64,000 nt of DNA from Apiospora phragmitis (Eukaryota > Ascomycota > Sordariomycetes > Amphisphaeriales > Apiosporaceae), in NCBI GenBank assembly GCA_038363925.1, contig JAQQWL010000007.1, forward strand, positions 2,046,001 to 2,110,000. The letters run 5' to 3'. Shown here in pieces: positions 57,898-64,000 of this stretch. The notes beneath the pieces were generated by a model that saw only the letters and a list, made by a program, of their open reading frames with translations, was not told the origin of the DNA and did not search any database. Made by a program: the position numbers and the translations under genes. Each line of letters starts with the position of its first letter. Position 1 is the first letter of the stretch.

Positions 57898-59479
57898 CTA
57901 CTTGTCTGACTCGTCATCATCGTCTCTTCGTGGCTCAAAATTCAGCTGCCGGAAAGTCAGTACATTTGTTATCCTTTTGCCAAAGTTATCAGAGAAAAAC
58001 ATACCGAGTTGCCATTGTAGAGCTGCTGGTTGCGTCGTTCATCATCGGGATTACGGAAGCCCCTGAATCTCTGCCGTGATGAACCGTCCGCGTCCAGATC
58101 GTCCAATGGGATGTTCTCATGCGATGCGTCACGGTTGGCGTTATTTCTTCCACGAAATAGCACCGCAAAGGGCGAGAACATCATAGCTATCAATGCATAG
58201 AGGTAAGACCATCCGCGTAATAGCAACCCACCCCCTTGCTCGAACGCTGTAGCTACCCGGATCACGGGCACCAGGACGAGCGTAGCGCTAGGTGCAAGGC
58301 CAAGATCCCGTAGCATCTCACTTTCCTCGGCAGGCTCAATGGCCTTGTTGGGAAGCGGAGTAAGCACAACCCGAAACGTGTAAGGATCGGTCCCATCCGC
58401 GCGGTTTTCGTCAATCCACTGTCGAACTTCCTTACCGAGCGTCTGGTCGCTCGAAAACCGACCTCTTAAGGTTGAGCCATCAAAGAGGCGGACTTGGAGG
58501 TTGCATGTAGGACCACCCCCGCGGGTAGGTAGGGGAATTGGCGATCCTGCAGCTGCATTGCTGCTCGATGCTGCCGTGTTAGGATCTGCCGCGGCGAGTA
58601 AGAGCCGTGCCTGCTTTTCCTGCGCTTCGCGTTCCCGTCGCTCGCGCTTATCGTCCTCGATGCGTTGGAGGATACGCTGGCGTTCTTCCTTGGCCTCCTG
58701 CCTCTTCTTGCGCATCATCTGAGCATATGTTGACATTGCGGCAGTAGCGTTAGAGGACTGGCCTTCACTTCCATTGTTCGCCGCCTCCCGGCGCTCTCTA
58801 GCACGCTTCTCCCTCTCTGCTTTGGCTGCTTTCTCTTGAGCCTGCTTTTCAGCTTCGAGACGCCTGGCCCGCTCAGAAAGAAGCGACTGCACTTCAGCCT
58901 CGCGTTCATCGGAGGAAGACGGCGTAGGAACGCCCGACGCGGGCGAAGCCGCTGGAGGTTGCTGCGAGGACGATGCCACTGGCGGAGGGTCATCATAGAG
59001 GTCATCATCATTGCCCGCGGGGGGCTGTGAAGGATTCTGTGGAGCTGACGATGAAGCGGAAGCAGAGCCGGTAGGTGCCGCCTGTGTTGCTGAGGATCCG
59101 AGCGCATTCCGAACTCTTTTTGTGAACTCATCTTTCGAGGTCCCTGAGGCGATGTACTCCCTGAGCTGACCATTCCTGACATCAAGAGTTAGTCAAACTC
59201 ACAGTACGAGGAGAATATAGATGCATACTGGATGACTATTAAGGTCGGTTTCCGTGGGACAGGAAAGAGTGCCTCAAGGTACCCCGCCTCTTCGGATCCT
59301 GCCTTCAATCGTAAAGCGACAGCGTAGCTATCCAAGGCACTTTTGACGCTGGATTCCGCGAGGAACTCGTCCTCCCATTGCCGACTTTCGTCTCCATCGT
59401 CGGTCACGAAACAGACGACATTTTTGGTCTGCTCAAGAGCCCTAGAGATGCCCTCTTGCAGAGTGCCGGAGAAAAACAT
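57898..59479 (-). CDS. UBX-domain protein with C-terminal hydrophobic segment (UBXN4/Ubx-type Cdc48 adaptor)
   Basis: UBX proteins bring Cdc48/p97 to substrates. The start is the ATG at 59479. Exons are 59479-59229, 59175-58005 and 57945-57898, totalling 490 codons. Residues 1-90 form a thioredoxin-like UAS-type head (FFSGTLQEGISRALEQTKNV, with VVCFVTDD following). A P/S/A-rich linker and a long charged coiled coil (about 165-290, rich in R, E, K) lead to the UBX domain (about 310-400) with NLQVRLFDGSTLRGRF and TLVLVPV. A hydrophobic stretch (YLYALIAMMFSPFAVLF) follows, suggesting ER-membrane contact as in human UBXN4. A 48-nt last exon gives an acidic tail. The ERAD link is inferred from that resemblance. 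Confidence 0.88.
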
Positions 59480-60366
59480 ATTGGATAAGAGTGCCTGGAG
59501 CTATCACGTTGGGTATGAGCTCATACAGGAGCTGTGCGGGTGACCCCCACTATTTGGGGAGCCGGCTAGCTCTGTGAGGTAGAGGGAGTGGCCTGAATAG
59601 CCCCGAGATGCTTTGTGCAGTTTGGTATGTCCTTGTAAGGTATCCGATGGCATGAGGGTCCAGTGGGTATTGAATTTAGTAAGGAACGGTAACTCCTTGG
59701 ATCGTGTAAGTCGGACTGGGTTGCTTTCCTAGGTAGTTGGTGTCAACCTGTTGTGATATTACGTATGAAATGCCACCTGTCATATGACGCTTAGCGCGTT
59801 GTCAGCCGTTGGCTGGAAGAATGCATCTATCCACACTAGAAGAAGGGAGGGTTAGAATGGAAGTTATTGTGAGCACTTCTATTGCATCAAATAGCACAAG
59901 CACTCCGATAAATGTCCTGCAGTAGGCTTGAGACCCAGCAATTGGTTCTTCTCGAATATTAGGCTGGTGAATGCCAGGTTGGGTCGTCTCTGCTCCTTAC
60001 ACGGACTTACCGTACGTACTATGAGAGAACATGCACCCAACCAAGCCCAACACATCTCCGTATGTAACTAAAGGGGTCTGGAGTCGAGACCCTGTAAAAG
60101 AAGGAAGTTTAGGTGCAGATACTCCGTACAGTGGCTGAGTCCCCCACTAAAATTTTCTGATCTGCCAAAAGTTGCGATAACAATCTACACCGTGCCCATC
60201 GACTTGTCGGCTGCCCAAGTAGCTTTTGTTCCAAAGACGGACAGCCAGCAACAACCGACTAAAACAGTAAAACTGCTTGCACTTGCTACAAGACATAAGG
60301 AATACTGTGTTCATCATCTGTTAATTTACACCCATTTACGGATCTACGAACAACAAAGTTGCAACC
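59480..60366. promoter_or_regulatory. Divergent spacer between the UBX and Nop6 genes
   Basis: This 0.9-kb region holds the promoters of both genes. A CCTAGGTAG motif lies at 59729-59737. No gene is seen. Confidence 0.4.
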
Positions 60367-61386
60367 ATGAAGCGCAAGTCCACCACCGAGGAGAACCCCA
60401 CCACGGCCATGGCCAACGGCGACAAGACCGAATCCAAGAAACGGCGGCGGCTGAGCAACGAGGAGGCGGCGCCGTCCAAGGACACCAAGCGCAGCAAGAA
60501 GGACAAGCAGGAGCGCAAGGAGAAGAAGAAGGAGAAGAAGCACAAGAAGAAAAGCCGCGAGGAGCAAGCCGCCGCCCTGGACGCTGTCTACGACGAAGAG
60601 GCCGCTCCCTTTGGCAGAGAAGAGCAGGACCAGGCCATGGACGACAGAGACAGCAAACCGGCCAAGAAAACAAGCAAATTCAAACCTGATACTGCTGCTG
60701 CTGCTGCTGCTGAGGCAGAAGGGTCAGCCAAGCCTGAGAAGAGCAAGAAGAAGAAGAGCAAGAAGGACAAGAAGTCCACCGACGACAGCAAATCCGAAAA
60801 CCCGGAGGAAGGAGCCGCCCCCGCAGCAGCAGTAGACGGCGAAGAGAAGACGGTCGAGCAGAAGCAACAAGACCAAGAAAACGCCCGGCCCAAGAAGGCC
60901 GCGCGCTTCATCGTGTTCGTGGGCAACCTGCCCTACAGCGCGACGGTGGGCGACATCGAGCAGCACTTCTCGGCGGTGCACCCGACGGCGGTGCGGCTGC
61001 TGCACGAGAAGACGAACCCGAACAAGTCCAGGGGGGTGGCCTTCGTCGAGTTCGCCGGCTACGACCACATGAAGACGTGCCTCAAGACGCTGCACCACTC
61101 GACCATGACGTGCCAGGGTCGCGACTACCACGGCCGGCCCAAGGACGACGAGCGCAAGATCAACGTCGAGCTGACGGCCGGAGGCGGCGGCAACACCGAC
61201 TACCGCAAGGAGCGCATCCGCGCCAAGAACGAGAAGCTGACGGGCGAGCGCGAGCATCGCGCCAAGCAGGAGGAGATCGAGAAGATCAAGAAGGAGAAGG
61301 AACGTTTGCTCAAGGGGGGCGCCCAGAAGACTGACGCAAACGGTATTCATCCTAGTCGGCTAGCCCGAGTCCCGATACAAAAGTAG
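60367..61386 (+). CDS. NOP6: Nop6-like nucleolar RRM protein
   Basis: Nop6 is an early 90S pre-ribosome factor needed for efficient 40S subunit assembly. This is a single exon of 340 codons. The first 175 residues are Lys-rich and low-complexity (KKRRRLSNEE, KKDKQERKEKKKEKKHKKK and an Ala run encoded by a GCT repeat), typical of nucleolar proteins. One RRM spans about 178-270, with RNP2 as FIVFVGNLPY and RNP1 as KSRGVAFVEF. The C-terminal helix is basic (KERIRAKNEKLTGERE). Long open frames on the other strand come from the repetitive codons and are not genes. Confidence 0.9.
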   Translation: MKRKSTTEENPTTAMANGDKTESKKRRRLSNEEAAPSKDTKRSKKDKQERKEKKKEKKHKKKSREEQAAALDAVYDEEAAPFGREEQDQAMDDRDSKPAKKTSKFKPDTAAAAAAEAEGSAKPEKSKKKKSKKDKKSTDDSKSENPEEGAAPAAAVDGEEKTVEQKQQDQENARPKKAARFIVFVGNLPYSATVGDIEQHFSAVHPTAVRLLHEKTNPNKSRGVAFVEFAGYDHMKTCLKTLHHSTMTCQGRDYHGRPKDDERKINVELTAGGGGNTDYRKERIRAKNEKLTGEREHRAKQEEIEKIKKEKERLLKGGAQKTDANGIHPSRLARVPIQK

Positions 61387-62195
61387 ACCATGTAAGAAAG
61401 CAACTCGTGCTTGCATTAAAGGAATTCTTATAATAGATACCCACCCTCATTCACGATTTCAGCTACTAAAGATCTTCGGATCAAACATGCAAATGGGAGG
61501 TGGCTGCTGTAACATCGTCTGTTCTTTCTTTACTTCGTGCATGTGTGCTATCTACAGAAACGGAACTTGAAAAAAAGACCTTGCATATCCTTTGACCATT
61601 TAGCTGGAAAGCTCTCCCTCAACAGAAAGACTATAATCTTCCTAAAGGATACTGGGGATCGTGGCCGCCAGATATGACCAAGACCAGAGGCGAATCAGAT
61701 GTGGTGCTCAACTCCAACTCGCTTCTATACACAGAGCAGTGGCTCCCAACCGAGCCTTTGAAAGAGATCCCAAGCTTCCAAATATATCTCCACGTTTGGC
61801 CGTCGATCAAGAGATGATCCAGTTAGGGGCAGAGGTCATTGGGGTATGTAGAGGTAGAGAGCTCCGCCGACTGAACGGGTATCGGGAGAATGAATGAGGG
61901 GACGTGAAATAACACAAATAAGTAGTACGTCGTTCCATTCCCTCATTTGGAGAAGATGTCCGTCGTTTTCCTAGTATGATATCCACCAAAAACGCCTGCA
62001 ACTACTGACGCAGTTTGCGACAAAAACCAATATCAGATGTTTGGCCCGCTCCGTATCATCCTATCAAAAACTTGGGAATCGTGCCGACTGTCATCAGCAT
62101 GCTCGCCTCGTGGGTTCGCCTCAGATCGCTTCTTGCATATTTCTTTCTTGTTCGTGGCTGCCTAGTGTTGATAGGGCTTGCTCATCATTCTGGCT
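61387..62195. other. Convergent intergenic region
   Basis: This 0.8-kb region lies between the converging Nop6 and Rac1 genes. Open frames are short and motif-free. Confidence 0.45.
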
Positions 62196-63215
62196 CTACA
62201 GAATAGTGCACTTCGACTTCTTGGGCTTGGCAGAGACTTGAGGTCTCGGATTAAGTACAGCACTGCGACGGAGTCAGTCATCTCTGCTGGTAAGTGGCGC
62301 GAGGGTGTGGCATGTTACGAACCGGATAGCCTCGTCAAAGACACTCTTGAGGTTTCTCTGCGTAAGGGCAGAACATTCTAGGTACTTCACAGCACGGATC
62401 TCCTTGGCACACACCAGCGCCTGGTCGTACGAAACAGGCTCCATTCTCTTAGATCTCAAGCTCTCCATCGTCGCAGGGTCCTCTCGAAGATCCAGCTTAG
62501 TACCGACCAGGATGATCGGAATGTTCGGCGCGTGGTGATCAATCTCAGGGTACCACTATTGAGACACGTTAGCTGCCCGTATCTTTGAGCACTCGAGTAT
62601 AAGATGAGAGCGACTTACCTTGGCCTTTACGTTGTCAAACGACGGCGGGCTGACAATGGAAAAGCAGATGAGGAAGACATCGGTCTGGGGGTACGACAGA
62701 GGCCGCAAGCGATCGTAATCTTCCTGACCAGCAGTATCCCACAATCCCAGGCTGATGGGCTTGCCATCGACCATTACACTAGCGGAGTAGTTATCAAACC
62801 TGGGCAAGTCGTTCGTAGGTTAGCTGATGTACTCCTCCAGATCGTCTATCCAGTCGCAAGCCAGACAGGCTCAGGGAGACTAACACTGTGGGGATGTATT
62901 CGCCTGGGAAGGCATTCGTTGTATATGAGATCAGAAGACATGTCTGGGAGGATGTTAGAACTATATTCGTCGTCGAGGCGGACCGAGTCGTCGGAAAACG
63001 ATTATCTCGATGTTCCTCGGACAAAGGGGGCGGGGACAGTAACGCACCTTGCCGACAGCACCATCACCGGTGACCACGCACTAGAAGAATCGGGATCAGC
63101 TACCACATTTAGAAATCGAGCGAAAACATGCATCGCGTTGGTCGGATAGTGCAGCATCAAATGCTGAAACATTGCATGTGCATACCTTCAACGACTGTAC
63201 TCCTGGTGCAGCCAT
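62196..63215 (-). CDS. RAC1: Rac-type Rho GTPase
   Basis: Rac1 is a small GTPase controlling polarity, actin, NADPH oxidase and hyphal branching in filamentous fungi. Six exons are inferred: 63215-63186, 63080-63048, 62943-62885, 62799-62619, 62555-62323 and 62262-62196, totalling 201 codons. The first two exons are only 30 and 33 nt. P-loop GDGAVGKT spans exons 2-3. Switch I reads [14 protein letters not shown] across exons 3-4. Switch II is [20 protein letters not shown]. The guanine-specificity motif is GTKLDL, and ECSAL follows. The tail is basic (KPKKSK) and ends in CTIL, a CAAX box whose Leu predicts geranylgeranylation. Residues such as [13 protein letters not shown], together with the CTIL tail, favour Rac over Cdc42. 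Donors GTTAGT and GTTCGT are slightly weak, but the joins are exact. Confidence 0.95.
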
Positions 63216-64000
63216 GGCTCGGCTACCTCTTTGGATCTACGTGGGAAGAGCGGTTCGGATTTCCTTTCTCCTCGAGTAAAATGCGACGACGAAAGGCGGG
63301 CAAAATCGATTTGCACGAGAAACAAGGCGGCGGTCGGTTGGGAATGATATGGCGTCAAAAAAAGACGTATTAAGAGAATTGGCTTTACAGACAAGACAAT
63401 GCAGCAGAGACAGAGAGAGATTCGTCGATTGTTAGCAAAAAAAGGGAAAAAGGCTGGTTAGGGACGAGGGATGTAGTAGTAGTAGGAATGGTAAGGTCAG
63501 GTAAGGTCAGGTATGCAGGCGGTCCAGTAGTGAGTGGTTCGGCAAAGAGAAGAAGAGGTAAAAGCAGTGCAGCTACCAGGCGATCAACCCGCTAACTAAA
63601 ATGCACCTCTGCTGCTGCAATTGTTTCGGAATTGGTGCCGTCGCAGAAGGGGGGGGTCGCAGGATGGAGATGGAGGTTGGTGTCAATGGGTTGGATTGAT
63701 GGATTGGAGAGAAACAAGACAAAGAGAAGTGCTGGAGAGTGTGGCCGGATACCTGCATCGATAACATAGTGCACCTGATTCTGCAGCAGACTCAGTTAGC
63801 AGCCAAGTACCGCCAGTGCTGGTTTCAGCGACCCCGTCGCAACATGCCTGCCAACGCATGGTACTTACTGGACCGTGGCCTGTAGGTTAGGTAGGCGACT
63901 GGGCTGGGAACGGCATGGTAGGAAATCGGACTGTTGGACGACTAGAACGGGCTAGGAGTGGTCAAGCGGTTCCACAACCAGTCCACCGCCCTTTAGTTGT
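63216..64000. promoter_or_regulatory. Upstream region of RAC1 to the window edge
   Basis: This 0.8-kb region precedes the Rac1 start. It includes GTAGTAGTAG, two copies of aggtaaggtc in tandem (63488-63507) and a GTTAGGTAGG string near 63885. No gene is seen before the edge. Confidence 0.4.

Noticed and set aside
60724..61350. 208-codon minus-strand frame opposite NOP6
   Set aside because: Its Leu/Val/Arg repeats are the complement of Lys/Glu codons; not a gene.

Overview
The window is nuclear DNA of a filamentous ascomycete, most likely a Sordariomycete. The evidence is short GT-AG introns with CTAAC-type branch sites, fungus-specific families (HET domain, SAT4/rhodopsin-like membrane protein, fungal kinase, BBE-type flavoenzyme), a Rac GTPase, and a gene density of about one per 2 to 2.5 kb on both strands. 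I see no transposon, rDNA, CRISPR array, virus or other mobile element. I recognise 27 protein-coding loci (two badly broken) and one tRNA.

Layout. 1-907: SAT4-type membrane protein leaving the left edge. 3.1-6.4 kb: EDEM/Mnl1 mannosidase. 7.4-9.7 kb: ribosome-associated Hsp70 Ssb. 10.5-12.3 kb: LMBD1-like membrane protein. 12.3-15.4 kb: no gene. 15.4-24.1 kb: a redox-enzyme stretch with two short-chain dehydrogenases, an aldehyde dehydrogenase and the remnant of a BBE flavoenzyme, interrupted by a small predicted myristoylated protein. 24.6-33.5 kb: housekeeping block of EMC1, a zinc-finger protein, cytosolic AspRS and Cms1. 35.4-45.6 kb: a single-pass membrane protein, a broken kinase gene with two exact tandem triplications, a PP2C phosphatase, Lrp1/Rrp47, a GT25 glycosyltransferase and a second single-pass surface protein. 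47.2-64 kb: a Cbs2-like dehydrogenase-fold protein, PDCD5, COQ4, a HET-domain protein, a GNAT acetyltransferase, tRNA-Gly(TCC), MIX17, a UBX protein, Nop6 and Rac1.

Functional themes. Proteostasis is well represented: EDEM and EMC1 in the ER, Ssb at the ribosome, and a UBX adaptor for p97/Cdc48. So are ribosome and RNA processing (Cms1, Lrp1, Nop6, AspRS) and mitochondria (COQ4, MIX17, the Cbs2-like protein). These are neighbours rather than one pathway. The redox stretch at 15-24 kb is the only part that resembles a metabolic cluster; it has no backbone enzyme and one member is dead.

Main observation. Seven recognised genes (EDEM, LMBD1, ALDH, EMC1, the 35-kb membrane protein, the Cbs2-like gene and the HET gene) need one or more single-base corrections to read as complete proteins, several of them in homopolymers. 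In each case the corrected length is an exact multiple of three. This pattern suggests consensus errors in the assembly more than gene death. The kinase at 37-39 kb and the flavoenzyme at 22 kb carry extra lesions and look like real decay, or in the kinase at least a real repeat expansion. No convincing new biological system is present.
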